A DNA stretch of 37,457 nucleotides from an uncultured bacterium (lineage in GTDB: Bacteria; Verrucomicrobiota; Kiritimatiellia; RFP12; UBA1067): assembly GCA_903935195.1 (NCBI GenBank), contig CAIZQW010000173.1:1-37457 (forward strand). Reading direction: 5' to 3'. The notes under the pieces were generated by a model. It saw only the letters and a program-made list of their open reading frames with translations, was not told the DNA's origin and made no database searches. Shown here in pieces: positions 27,828-36,744 of the stretch (position 1 is its first letter; each line of letters starts with the position of its first letter). Both the position numbers and the translations under genes were made by a program.

Positions 27828-29012
27828 ATGAGAATAGCACACACAACGAAAACGTTGCTTCTGATTGCAGGCCTCTTGCCGCTAGGCGTTTTTGCCCAAC
27901 GCTCTGATGGCCTGCGCTTCGGAAACTTTAAGGTATCGCCCTATGTAAGTCTCGATGCCTCTTATGATTCGAATATCCGACTCCAAGTGGATGATGAAGA
28001 TGACGTTATTTATCGTCTAAGTCCGGGCGTAGATGCGCAATATCGTGGTACAGACTGGGGCCTGACCGGTAATGCTTGGTATTCGTACGATCTCTACCAG
28101 AAGCACACCGAGCTGAACGCCCATCGCTATGGCGAAGAGCTTGAGCTTTACGTGGAGTCCCTGAAGGGTTGGAAGTTTTTACTCGGAGAGCGGTACAACT
28201 TTAGTAACCAGAACGACTCGTTGTTGACGGACGGTGGAAGTGGTGTCTGGCGTAACCGCCATCAGTTCGATTTAAATGCGATGATATCCTATGCTTTCAG
28301 CGAAAAACTCTCTGCGGGCTTGACGGGGATGTATACCGATAACTGGTTTGATAGCAATGCAACAAAGTACCAAGAGTTGTATGGTTGGAGTTCAGCCCAA
28401 GTCGGTGCCGAGATTGATTATGCACTGACTCCTCAAACAGGCCTCTTGTTGGATGGTTCCTATCAATATTACAAGTCTGATGCAGAGGTGGCAGGAGAAA
28501 GCAATACCAGTGATGGTTTTTCGCTCATGGCTGGTTTCGGCTCGCGCTTAACCGAGCGTATTAAATACCGTATTCTGGGTGGTATTAATGTGTATTCGTA
28601 TGCAGATGAGACCTTGGTCAGCCCCGCACTGAATGCGACGGTCAGTTGGATGATGAGCCAGCGGTGGGCGCTCACAGTCGCCTCGGCTACTTACTTCCAG
28701 CCTAGTGAAACAGATCAAGGACAATCTAAAAATGTCTGGTCACTTTCGGGTGGCGTGAGTTATAAGCCAACCGACCGCATTGATATGACAACCGACCTTG
28801 TTTACCGTCGTGAAGAAAACGAAACCATGGCCGATGCAATAGCAACGGAAGACTATGTGACGGATCAATATTCAGTCCGTTATCGCGCCTCCTATTGGTT
28901 TATCCAATATGCAAGCGTTTATGCAGCGGCAGAATACACCTTCCAGTCAAATGAGATCCAGGATGATTGGGATCGCATTCGTATCTCTTTAGGCTGTATG
29001 CTCCGTTACTAA
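27828..29012 (+). CDS. Outer-membrane beta-barrel protein, EPS-associated
   Basis: Signal sequence; FKVSPYVSLDASYDSNIRLQ...; alternating aromatic beta-strands; C-terminal RIRISLGCMLRY ending in an aromatic residue. Confidence 0.82.
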   Translation: MRIAHTTKTLLLIAGLLPLGVFAQRSDGLRFGNFKVSPYVSLDASYDSNIRLQVDDEDDVIYRLSPGVDAQYRGTDWGLTGNAWYSYDLYQKHTELNAHRYGEELELYVESLKGWKFLLGERYNFSNQNDSLLTDGGSGVWRNRHQFDLNAMISYAFSEKLSAGLTGMYTDNWFDSNATKYQELYGWSSAQVGAEIDYALTPQTGLLLDGSYQYYKSDAEVAGESNTSDGFSLMAGFGSRLTERIKYRILGGINVYSYADETLVSPALNATVSWMMSQRWALTVASATYFQPSETDQGQSKNVWSLSGGVSYKPTDRIDMTTDLVYRREENETMADAIATEDYVTDQYSVRYRASYWFIQYASVYAAAEYTFQSNEIQDDWDRIRISLGCMLRY

Positions 29013-29049
29013 TAAGCGGAAGGCCTCTCGGAAAGTGAACCGGCTTCTT

Positions 29050-29087
29050 GCCCACGCGAACGAGACATTGGCGTGGGCTTTTTTTTT
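29050..29087 (+). terminator. Rho-independent terminator
   Basis: GCCCACGC-gaacgagacattg-GCGTGGGC followed by a run of nine T. Confidence 0.9.
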
Positions 29088-29092
29088 AAAGA

Positions 29093-30559
29093 ATGGATTC
29101 CAGCATGATTCAGAAGTTCTTGACGAAATATTGGTTAGCCTTCCATGTGCTCGCTCTCTTTTTCGTCATGAGTATTGGGTTCTTGAGTGGCGAGCCTCAG
29201 GGAATCGCGATTAGCTTTTGGTTTTCACTCTTCGCGATTGAAGCGCTGCTACTCTTGCCAACGGTCTTTAAGGCAGAATCGCTCGTGGAGGCAAGAAGCC
29301 GTGTCCTGCGCTCCATTGAAGATGATGCGTTTGTCTATGTTGGACTCCTCCTCGTCGGGCTCGTCTGTATTCAGTGGTTGAATAGTGGCTGTGTCTTGAT
29401 CTATTTTCCAGATGCTGACGTTTGGAAGTATGGTATGCCTCACTTCGAATGGTTGCCGTATAGCATTGAGCCCAAACCTGCCTTAATCCATCTCTCCGTA
29501 GTGGTGGCTCTTTTCGCCGGGGTTCTCGTTATCCGAAATGGCCTCGGAAAAGGTGGACGCCGATTCTTTCTTGAGGCAGCCTCTCTCGTCAGCGGAGGCA
29601 TCGCAATCTACACTGTTGTTAAGAGCCATACAGGTGTTTTGCCGTATTCTGAATGGGCCTTACAGCCTGGGGTTTGTAATCTGGGAACCTTCTTCGCGTT
29701 TTGGTTTCTGATCTCATTAGGATGGACCATCTCGGGCTCACGTTCCTCTCCATCGGATGGCTTCGTGAGGACCGCGCTCTGGTGGTGTTTTGCTTTCGTG
29801 GGTAACCTCGCGGGACTGCTCCAGTTTTCAACAGGAATAGGCGTGTGTATATTTTGTGGTGTGGGGGTCTTGCTGCTACTCTCTCGAGTGATGATACTAA
29901 GATTGCAGCGTGCCGGTGCTGAGATAATGCTTCGTTTCGTAATGGGGATCTTTCTTTCGGTATCACTCGTTGCCGGAATTGTAGTGTTTTACCCGCCTGC
30001 GTCGTCAGTCAAATCAATGGTACTCAAGGTGGCCGAGGACTCTTATTGGAGTGAGAGTACCGCAAGTCGGCAGTTACGGGCAACCGCCGCATTAAAAATA
30101 TGGGAAGAGGCCCCTTGGACAGGTGTCGGGCCTCATGGGTTCTCGCAGTATCTGGGATCGGTTATTAAAGATGTTGAGTGGAAGCATGTTAAAGCGGACC
30201 GGCGCTTCGTTTGTAATGATGCGCTTCAATTTCTGTGCGAGTGGGGGGTTATTGGTTCCGGCATCTTGCTCGCCCTTGTGATTATTCAGCTCATACCGCT
30301 CTTTATAAGGCTGAGAAATCTTTTTGCCAGTCCTGCGGGCAGTGAAAATTCGGCTTGGGATGACTTTCTCTCGTTAGATGGTTATAGTGTGCCAAGCTTA
30401 GTTGCCCTTGTTACCGTGTTGGTGTATGGGTGGTTCTCCAGTCCTTTTCAATACCCTGTCACCTTTTTGAGCTGGTTTTTTGTGTTAGCCCTCTTGCCTG
30501 GCTTGCTTCCAAGCCGTCAGCCAAGAAGAAATGTAGTGAGAGGTGAATCCGATGAATGA
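29093..30559 (+). CDS. O-antigen ligase/polymerase-like membrane protein
   Basis: Many TM segments, large loop with ASRQLRATAALKIWEEAPWTGVGPHGFSQYL (Wzy/WaaL-type). Alternative start at 29105. Confidence 0.82.
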   Translation: MDSSMIQKFLTKYWLAFHVLALFFVMSIGFLSGEPQGIAISFWFSLFAIEALLLLPTVFKAESLVEARSRVLRSIEDDAFVYVGLLLVGLVCIQWLNSGCVLIYFPDADVWKYGMPHFEWLPYSIEPKPALIHLSVVVALFAGVLVIRNGLGKGGRRFFLEAASLVSGGIAIYTVVKSHTGVLPYSEWALQPGVCNLGTFFAFWFLISLGWTISGSRSSPSDGFVRTALWWCFAFVGNLAGLLQFSTGIGVCIFCGVGVLLLLSRVMILRLQRAGAEIMLRFVMGIFLSVSLVAGIVVFYPPASSVKSMVLKVAEDSYWSESTASRQLRATAALKIWEEAPWTGVGPHGFSQYLGSVIKDVEWKHVKADRRFVCNDALQFLCEWGVIGSGILLALVIIQLIPLFIRLRNLFASPAGSENSAWDDFLSLDGYSVPSLVALVTVLVYGWFSSPFQYPVTFLSWFFVLALLPGLLPSRQPRRNVVRGESDE

Positions 30560-33035
30560 GGAACGCGAAGGGACTCAAAAGCCAAAAGCTGTCGAACGTA
30601 AGCGTCCGATGTATTATGGCGGAGCGGCCCAGCCGATGTATTATGGCGGAGCGGCCCAGCCGATGTATTATGGCGGCTCAGCCCCGGTCTATGGATCTAG
30701 AGGGGCTTATGGAGGTAGTCCGTATTATTATGGGGGTGGCGTTGGAGCCGAAAATCCGGATGAGATTAGTTCGCTTGTCGGTGCTCTGACGATCGGACGT
30801 ATTCTCCGCGTCTGCCTGCAGAGCTGGATCACGATTTTGGTCTTTTTGATTGCCGGTGTTCTTGTTGCCTTTGCAGTCTATAAGGTGTCCCCCATTATTT
30901 ATGAGGCGACCAGTAAGTTTGTCATGAGTATCCGTAGGCCAACCATTACGGGAAAACCGCAAGCCATCATGGACGCGGAGGTTAGCGGAACGACGCTGGA
31001 TGAAGTGTTTAATACGCGCTTGGCGAGCTTGAGAAGCCGAGACGTTTTTATTCAGATCATCGCGCAGTATCGAAGCGAGCATCCGAGTGAGACGGTGACA
31101 GACGCGGAGCTGGCTTCAACATTGGGTGAGTCAAAAATGACCTTGCAGCGGCGGTCGCGATTAATTTATGTGACGGTTCGCTCAACAGATGCCCAGCTCG
31201 CAGCTGATTTGGCAAACGCTTATTCGAAGGTCGCTGAACACTTTACGACCGACCAGAACCGTAACAAGTCCGACGGTGCCATCGCTTGGCTCTCTTCCAT
31301 GACAGAGCAACAACGTCGTACCCTTGAACTCGCTGATAAAGAGATGGTCACGTATCGTACAGCGAACCCTATTGATATGATGGCCTCTCAGGTCAGAATC
31401 GCTGAAGCAACGTTGAGTAAGGCCACGGCTGACGTGCTCGATATCGAGAGTAAAGCATCTACGGCGACGGAGCTTCGTAAAACACTTGAGATTATTCAAG
31501 GGGATCCTGAAAAATTTGGTAATTTGCCAGAATCTATTCCACGCTCACAGGAGATCGGACTTGCCTATAAGACGTTCCAGACCGCGTTAGCAGAGAAGAA
31601 CTCTCTCTTAGCTCGCTTTACAGCTAACCACCCTGACGTGAAGGTGAAGGAACGTGAAGCCGAAATATTCAGGCAGCAATTTGCTGATGCAGTTGCACGC
31701 GCGCTGGAGACGGCCAAGGCGAATCTTGATTTGTTGCAACGGCAGCTGGCACAACTAAATCCTCGAAAAGAAGAGTTGATGAAGACGATCACGGACCTGG
31801 AATTAAAGATCGTTACCGCAAAAATGCGCTTGGATCAGCTGGAACGTGATCGTAAGGTGGCAGAGGAGCAATATCAGTATTTGCGGCAACGTATGCAAGA
31901 TGCGCAGGTCGCTTCAGATGAAACAACAGCACTGATTGAGCAGGTAGAGCCTGCCTATAAGCCGAGTGTGCCTGTGTTGCCTAATCCCCTGATCATCTTT
32001 TCTGCGGGTCCCTTCCTTGGCCTGCTTCTAGGTATTCTCTTTGTTCTCATTGTGGATCAGCTGGAAGATAAGATTGTGGGGATCGCTGATATTGAGCAGC
32101 GCCTGCGTCTGAAGACACTGGTGGTGTTGCCCCATGTTCGGCGCAAGAAGCGTGAACAGATTGCACGCCTTGTGGTGAATGATAAGTTCTCGCAATTTGC
32201 GGAAGCAGTGGCAAGTCTTCGAAATCTGCTGGATTCCCCGCGTTTCATTGAACTGTCCAAGGTAATGTTGTGTGTCAGTACGCAGCCTGGAGAGGGCAAG
32301 ACCATCACGTCGTGTTCGATCGCAGAGTCTTGTGCACTGAGCGGACGTAAAACCTTGCTCATTGACTTCGATATGCGGCGCCCTCGTATTGCACGTATCT
32401 TCGAAAAGACCCCCGCTGAGTTCAAGAGTCTTCCGCATGCGCTCGCGAAAGGCGATAAATCGCTCTTTGATGGGCTGCCGGTTGCCTCTGGCGTTGAAAA
32501 CTTAGATCTGATCTGTTCGAAAGCCTCTACGGAAATCAGCCCTGCAGCATTGATGGGCAGTGGAACCATCATTGAACTCTTCCAGTGGGCCCGCGAACAC
32601 TATGATCGTGTGATTGTGGACTCGCCACCCTTCGGTATCGTCGGCGATGTCATGACCCTTGCGACCCTTGTGGATTCTGTCATGATTATGTGTTGCGCTG
32701 AGCGGACCCGTTTCAACTTGCTTAAATATGCACACCGCCATCTCACGGAGTCGGGCGCGCGCGTGCTGGGTGTCGTTGTGAATGACGTGGACCTTGGTCG
32801 TCATCAGCATTTCGGCAAGTATGACTATCATTACAAGTATAGTTCAAGGTATGGGTATGCGTCGTATGGGTCTGGACAAAAGATGTCAACAGCACTCGCT
32901 GTTGCGGTCGGGTCAACGTCTGTACGCCATATCACCGAGGAAGGGGACAGCAAGATAGACCCGATCACTAAATCCGAGCAAGTTGCCGCGCAACGCAAGG
33001 ATGTCTTTGATTACACGTTGTCGGATGACGAATAG
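30552..33035 (+). CDS. Wzc-like polysaccharide co-polymerase with BY-kinase (tyrosine autokinase) domain
   Basis: Wzz-type TM regions and coiled coil; Walker A STQPGEGKT, A' LLIDFDMRRPRI, Walker B VIVDSPPFGIVGD; C-terminal Tyr cluster YDYHYKYSSRYGYASYG. Confidence 0.92.
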   Translation: MNEEREGTQKPKAVERKRPMYYGGAAQPMYYGGAAQPMYYGGSAPVYGSRGAYGGSPYYYGGGVGAENPDEISSLVGALTIGRILRVCLQSWITILVFLIAGVLVAFAVYKVSPIIYEATSKFVMSIRRPTITGKPQAIMDAEVSGTTLDEVFNTRLASLRSRDVFIQIIAQYRSEHPSETVTDAELASTLGESKMTLQRRSRLIYVTVRSTDAQLAADLANAYSKVAEHFTTDQNRNKSDGAIAWLSSMTEQQRRTLELADKEMVTYRTANPIDMMASQVRIAEATLSKATADVLDIESKASTATELRKTLEIIQGDPEKFGNLPESIPRSQEIGLAYKTFQTALAEKNSLLARFTANHPDVKVKEREAEIFRQQFADAVARALETAKANLDLLQRQLAQLNPRKEELMKTITDLELKIVTAKMRLDQLERDRKVAEEQYQYLRQRMQDAQVASDETTALIEQVEPAYKPSVPVLPNPLIIFSAGPFLGLLLGILFVLIVDQLEDKIVGIADIEQRLRLKTLVVLPHVRRKKREQIARLVVNDKFSQFAEAVASLRNLLDSPRFIELSKVMLCVSTQPGEGKTITSCSIAESCALSGRKTLLIDFDMRRPRIARIFEKTPAEFKSLPHALAKGDKSLFDGLPVASGVENLDLICSKASTEISPAALMGSGTIIELFQWAREHYDRVIVDSPPFGIVGDVMTLATLVDSVMIMCCAERTRFNLLKYAHRHLTESGARVLGVVVNDVDLGRHQHFGKYDYHYKYSSRYGYASYGSGQKMSTALAVAVGSTSVRHITEEGDSKIDPITKSEQVAAQRKDVFDYTLSDDE
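30606..30686 (+). repeat. 27-bp in-frame tandem repeat (3 units) at the BY-kinase N-terminus
   Basis: CCGATGTATTATGGCGGAGCGGCCCAG: two identical units (30606-30632, 30633-30659) and a third diverged at its 3' end. Encodes PMYYGGAAQ. Confidence 0.95.
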
Positions 33036-33036
33036 G

Positions 33037-33077
33037 TCAGAGGACAGAGGTCCGAGGTCAGAGGACAGAGGTCGGTG
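33037..33077 (+). repeat. Degenerate (GGTCAGAGGACAGA) intergenic repeat
   Basis: GGTCAGAGGACAGAGGTCCGAGGTCAGAGGACAGAGGTCGG; same family as 524-558 and 34974-35038. Confidence 0.85.
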
Positions 33078-33137
33078 TCCCGTCCTATGATAGGTTGTCA
33101 CTTCTAAGTGGGGAAACCCCGAAGAAAAGGAGTGACA

Positions 33138-33509
33138 ATGAATCTGAGAATGGTATATACAGATGACTTTCGCAGGATGATAGTTCAAGAAGTCGTAGAT
33201 GGGAAGTGGACTGGGTACTGTCATGCGCAGCGCGTTTACGGGATAAAGGGCGCGCTGACCGTGAAGAACTGGATGGTGCGATATGGCTACGGACATTTGC
33301 TGGAAAGGATCGTGGTTATGAAGAGTAACGAGGAAGTGAATGAGGTCAAGAAGCTGACAGCGGAGGTTAAGCGGTTGAAGGAATCCTTGGCGGACGTGTA
33401 CCTGGATCTCCAGATCGAGAAGCAAGTCTCGTTGATCCTGTTGAAAGAGACAGGCAGGACGCGGGAAGATGTAAAAAAAAACATGCATGGCAAATTACCC
33501 ATGGCGTAA
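33138..33509 (+). CDS. IS3-family transposase OrfA (HTH protein)
   Basis: MNLRMVYTDDFRRMIVQEVVDGKWTGYCHAQRVYGIKGALTVKNWMVRYG followed by a coiled-coil region. Confidence 0.85.
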   Translation: MNLRMVYTDDFRRMIVQEVVDGKWTGYCHAQRVYGIKGALTVKNWMVRYGYGHLLERIVVMKSNEEVNEVKKLTAEVKRLKESLADVYLDLQIEKQVSLILLKETGRTREDVKKNMHGKLPMA

Positions 33510-33529
33510 TCGAGTGCGGTGAAACAACG

Positions 33530-34342
33530 GTGACTAAAGTCTGCAGGAAGACCGGGATGACAAGACAGAACTATTACAAGCAGCGCACGGAACGCGAAGA
33601 CCGATCCCTTGGGGACGAGATGTTGTGCAAGCATGTGATCGATATACGTGCCGACCATCCCCGGATGGGTGGGCGCAAGCTGTTGGTGCTGATCAGCAAG
33701 GATCTGGCCAAGCATGGGCTGAAGATCGGCAGGGACAAGCTCTTTAACATCCTGCGTGACAACGGGATGCTCGTCGTGCCCTACAAGGCAAGATACCCGA
33801 GGACCACCCGTTACGATAAGAGCCTGCCTTGCTTCGGCAATGCCATAAAGGACATCGAAGTCATCAGGCCCAATCAGGTGTGGGTCGCCGACATAACCTA
33901 TCTGATGGTCGCCAACGGATTCTGTTACCTGTCTCTGATCATGGATCTTTTTTCGAGGAAGATCGTAGGCTTCCAAGTCAGCGAATCGCTGTCGTCCGAG
34001 GGATGTATGCTGGCGCTGAAGGAATCGATCCGGACGACTGGCGCGCAAAATGTCATCCACCACTCGGACAGGGGCTGCCAGTATGCATCACACGGCTATG
34101 TGAACATGCTGAGGGTCGCCGGGTATTCGATCAGCATGACAGAGGAGATGCACTGTTATGAGAACAGCGCGGCGGAACGGCTCAATGGCATTCTGAAACA
34201 GGAGTACGGATTGGATGCCCGGTTCTCATGTATCAAGGAAGTCATCCAGCATGTGCGCAAGGTGATTGCACTTTACAACCACCAGAGGCCGCACACGAGC
34301 CTCGGGATGAAGACGCCGGCGGAGGTGCATCAGGCGGCATAA
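33530..34342 (+). CDS. IS3-family transposase OrfB (rve integrase, DDE)
   Basis: NQVWVADITYLMVANGFCYLSLIMDLFSRKIVGF; HSDRGCQYAS; ENSAAERLNGILKQEYG; YNHQRPHTSLGMKTPAEV. The frame is open upstream to the A9 run at 33473-33481. Confidence 0.95.
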   Translation: MTKVCRKTGMTRQNYYKQRTEREDRSLGDEMLCKHVIDIRADHPRMGGRKLLVLISKDLAKHGLKIGRDKLFNILRDNGMLVVPYKARYPRTTRYDKSLPCFGNAIKDIEVIRPNQVWVADITYLMVANGFCYLSLIMDLFSRKIVGFQVSESLSSEGCMLALKESIRTTGAQNVIHHSDRGCQYASHGYVNMLRVAGYSISMTEEMHCYENSAAERLNGILKQEYGLDARFSCIKEVIQHVRKVIALYNHQRPHTSLGMKTPAEVHQAA

Positions 34343-34461
34343 ACTTGCGGCGCGACCCCCCTAGGGGGGTAAGAGGGAGACCCAGAATTCGCTACGCTCA
34401 TCCTGGGGCCCGGACAACAAAGTTAGAACAAGGTAATGAAGAAAAAAGTGACAACTTTAAA

Positions 34462-34956
34462 TCAGGACTGGACAAGGTCAGAGGGCAGTGATTGCAAGAG
34501 CTCTGTGACAGTCTGTTGCTGGCCAGGGAGGCGGTAGTCGGGCAGAAGCTCCGCAAGAGGTGCCAGGACAAAGACGCGCTGATGCGCACGCGGGTGGGGC
34601 AACGTCAACGTGGGCGTCGTGACGATCAGCTCCCCAAGGGCGATAATATCAATATCAATCGTCCGTGCAGAGCCATACTGGGCTGAACGCTTTCTTCCCA
34701 GCGTTGCTTCAATCGCGTGTATGGTCTCAGAGAGTGCCTCTGGAGACAAGCTGGTGTCACAGATAGCCACTGCATTTAAAAAGAGTTTGTGCTGTTCCCC
34801 CTCGGGCACATCAACAGGCTCTGTTTCATGCAGGGAAGAAACTCTTACATTGTATATTCCTGAAAGCTGGCGTATAGCTTGCAAAGCCTCTTCGATATAA
34901 CTCGTTCGGGGTTCAATATTACTCCCGAGCGCTAAAATAGCTTGTGCGGTCTGCAT
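34462..34956 (-). CDS. folK: 2-amino-4-hydroxy-6-hydroxymethyldihydropteridine pyrophosphokinase
   Basis: AILALGSNIEPRTSYIEEAL; SSLHETEPVDVPEGEQHKLFLNAV; RTIDIDIIALGELIV; LPHPRAHQRVFVLAPLAEL. Confidence 0.95.
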   Translation of the reverse strand: MQTAQAILALGSNIEPRTSYIEEALQAIRQLSGIYNVRVSSLHETEPVDVPEGEQHKLFLNAVAICDTSLSPEALSETIHAIEATLGRKRSAQYGSARTIDIDIIALGELIVTTPTLTLPHPRAHQRVFVLAPLAELLPDYRLPGQQQTVTELLQSLPSDLVQS

Positions 34957-34973
34957 AGTTAAAAGCTGATCCC

Positions 34974-35038
34974 TGACCTCTGATCTCCGACCTCTGCCTT
35001 CTGTCCTCCGCCCTCTGTCCTCCGCCCTCAGATCTCAG
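34974..35038 (-). repeat. Degenerate GGACAGAGGGCGGA-type intergenic repeat (inverted copy)
   Basis: CTGATCCCTGACCTCTGATCTCCGACCTCTGCCTTCTGTCCTCCGCCCTCTGTCCTCCGCCCTCAGATCTCAG region; reverse complement matches the 33037 family. Confidence 0.8.
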
Positions 35039-35046
35039 AACACTGA

Positions 35047-35832
35047 TCACTGATCAGTGAAGCCCAGAACATCCCGCATGGTGTAGAGCCCGGGCTTGCG
35101 CTGGGTGAGCCAGAGCGCAGCACGTAAAGCACCTGTTGCAAAGGCTTCGCGGCTGTTGGCTTTGTGCGAGATCTCGACGCACTCCTCATCAGCGATGAGG
35201 GCGACGGTATGCTCGCCGATAATCGCGCCACCGCGTACGGCGTGAATGCCGATTTCACCCCTGGGGCGCTCGCCGACAATGCCTTCACGTCCATAACAGG
35301 CCACATCCTTCAGCGCGACCTTGCGTCCTGCTGCCGCGGCCTCCGCCAGCATCAAGGCTGTTCCGCTGGGGGCGTCCTTCTTCAGTCGATGGTGGGCTTC
35401 GACAATTTCAATGTCATAACTATCGTCGAGAACCTCTGAGGCACGCTTAACCAGCTCCAAGAGCAAGTTCACACCTAAGCTCATGTTGGCAGCCCAGACA
35501 ATGGGGATCTGCTGAGTGGCGCCCTTGACAATTGCTTGCGCATCCTCGCTCAGCCCGGTCGTTCCAAGGACCACAGCTTGCTTGTTGGCAATAGCGTTCT
35601 TGATATTGCCGGCTACGCAGGTGTGAAACGTGAAATCAATGACAGCCTCAGCTTCTGTAGGCCATGCGGAGGTGTAGGTCAGTTTTGCAGGGAAGTCCTT
35701 AACCTGTGTCCCCAGCCCGGGAAAATCCGGACGCTCCACGGCAGCGACAATTTCGCAACCATTGATTTTTTGTGCACAACGCAACAGGTTCTGACCCATG
35801 CGTCCAGCGGCTCCAAGAATAGCTATTTTCAT
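35047..35832 (-). CDS. dapB: 4-hydroxy-tetrahydrodipicolinate reductase
   Basis: MKIAILGAAGRMGQNLL; VVLGTTGLSEDAQ; IEIVEAHHRLKKDAPSGTALMLAE. Start at 35832 preferred over the listed 35898. Confidence 0.97.
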   Translation of the reverse strand: MKIAILGAAGRMGQNLLRCAQKINGCEIVAAVERPDFPGLGTQVKDFPAKLTYTSAWPTEAEAVIDFTFHTCVAGNIKNAIANKQAVVLGTTGLSEDAQAIVKGATQQIPIVWAANMSLGVNLLLELVKRASEVLDDSYDIEIVEAHHRLKKDAPSGTALMLAEAAAAGRKVALKDVACYGREGIVGERPRGEIGIHAVRGGAIIGEHTVALIADEECVEISHKANSREAFATGALRAALWLTQRKPGLYTMRDVLGFTDQ

Positions 35833-35833
35833 G

Positions 35834-36703
35834 TTAGAGAATATCGAGGGATATAAGGGTGTGGTGGAGTTGTTCGCGGATTTTTTCCGTCGGCTCACAG
35901 AGGGGGAGCCGGTACGTGGATTTAATACGTCCCATCATGGCCAGCGCAGCCTTGACCGGAATCGGATTCGTGTCCAGGAAAAGATCACGGAAGAGCGGAT
36001 AATAGATGCGGTGCAATTCACGTGCTTCGGAGAACTTCTCATGCAGGGCCAGGCGAACCATGTTTGACATCTCGGCAGGGATGACATTCGAGGCGACGCT
36101 AATAACCCCTGAAGCCCCCACGCTGATCATGGGGAGGGCTAGGCTATCATCACCAGAGAGGATGGTAAGCTCACAGGCGTTACGGATGGCGCTGACACGG
36201 TCGACACTACCAGCAGCCTCCTTGATGGCAACTACCATGGGATTGCTGGCGAGTCGCACAACCGTTTCAAGGGGGATCTCCTTGCCGGCACGTCCGGGCA
36301 CATTGTAGAGCACGACGGGCAGTCCAAGATCTGCGACAGCGGAGAAATGACGGAATAAGCCCTCTGCGTTTGGCTTGTTATAGTAGGGGGTCACCTGCAA
36401 GGTCGCATCAGCGCCGAGCTTCTTTGCTTCCGCTGTCAGCTCCAGCGCTTCCGCCGTGGAGTTAGCCCCTGTCCCGGCAATGATGATCGCCCGGTTGGCA
36501 GCGGTTTCAATGGTAGCTTCAATGACCTTCAGATGTTCGGTCATTTCCAGAGTAGGGGATTCGCCCGTCGTCCCGACCGGAACGAGGCCTTCCACACCAC
36601 TAGCAATCTGCCAGTTGATCAAATCTTTTAACGCGCCATAGTCGATACTGCCATCCGTATTGAATGGCGTGACTATCGCAGTGAATGTTCCTTGTAACGT
36701 CAT
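35834..36703 (-). CDS. dapA: 4-hydroxy-tetrahydrodipicolinate synthase
   Basis: GTFTAIVTPFNTDGSIDY; GLVPVGTTGESPTL; LQVTPYYNKPNAEGLFRHF; LYNVPGRAGKEI; AIKEAAGSVDRV. Confidence 0.97.
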   Translation of the reverse strand: MTLQGTFTAIVTPFNTDGSIDYGALKDLINWQIASGVEGLVPVGTTGESPTLEMTEHLKVIEATIETAANRAIIIAGTGANSTAEALELTAEAKKLGADATLQVTPYYNKPNAEGLFRHFSAVADLGLPVVLYNVPGRAGKEIPLETVVRLASNPMVVAIKEAAGSVDRVSAIRNACELTILSGDDSLALPMISVGASGVISVASNVIPAEMSNMVRLALHEKFSEARELHRIYYPLFRDLFLDTNPIPVKAALAMMGRIKSTYRLPLCEPTEKIREQLHHTLISLDIL

Positions 36704-36744
36704 ATTGCTCCTTGGGACTACTCCCTCTTCTCTGTAACTTCAAA

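Larger units (their letters stand above)
33092..34458 (+). mobile_element. IS3-family insertion sequence
   Basis: OrfA and OrfB in a -1 frame relationship, flanked by inverted GTTGTCACTT (33094-33103) / AAGTGACAAC (34446-34455). Exact ends not resolved. Confidence 0.85.

Noticed and set aside
33037-33077. Possible CRISPR array
   Set aside because: Units are short, degenerate and directly adjacent with no unique spacers; no cas genes.
33287-34063. 258 aa minus-strand ORF
   Set aside because: Antisense to the IS3 transposase genes, which have strong family motifs.
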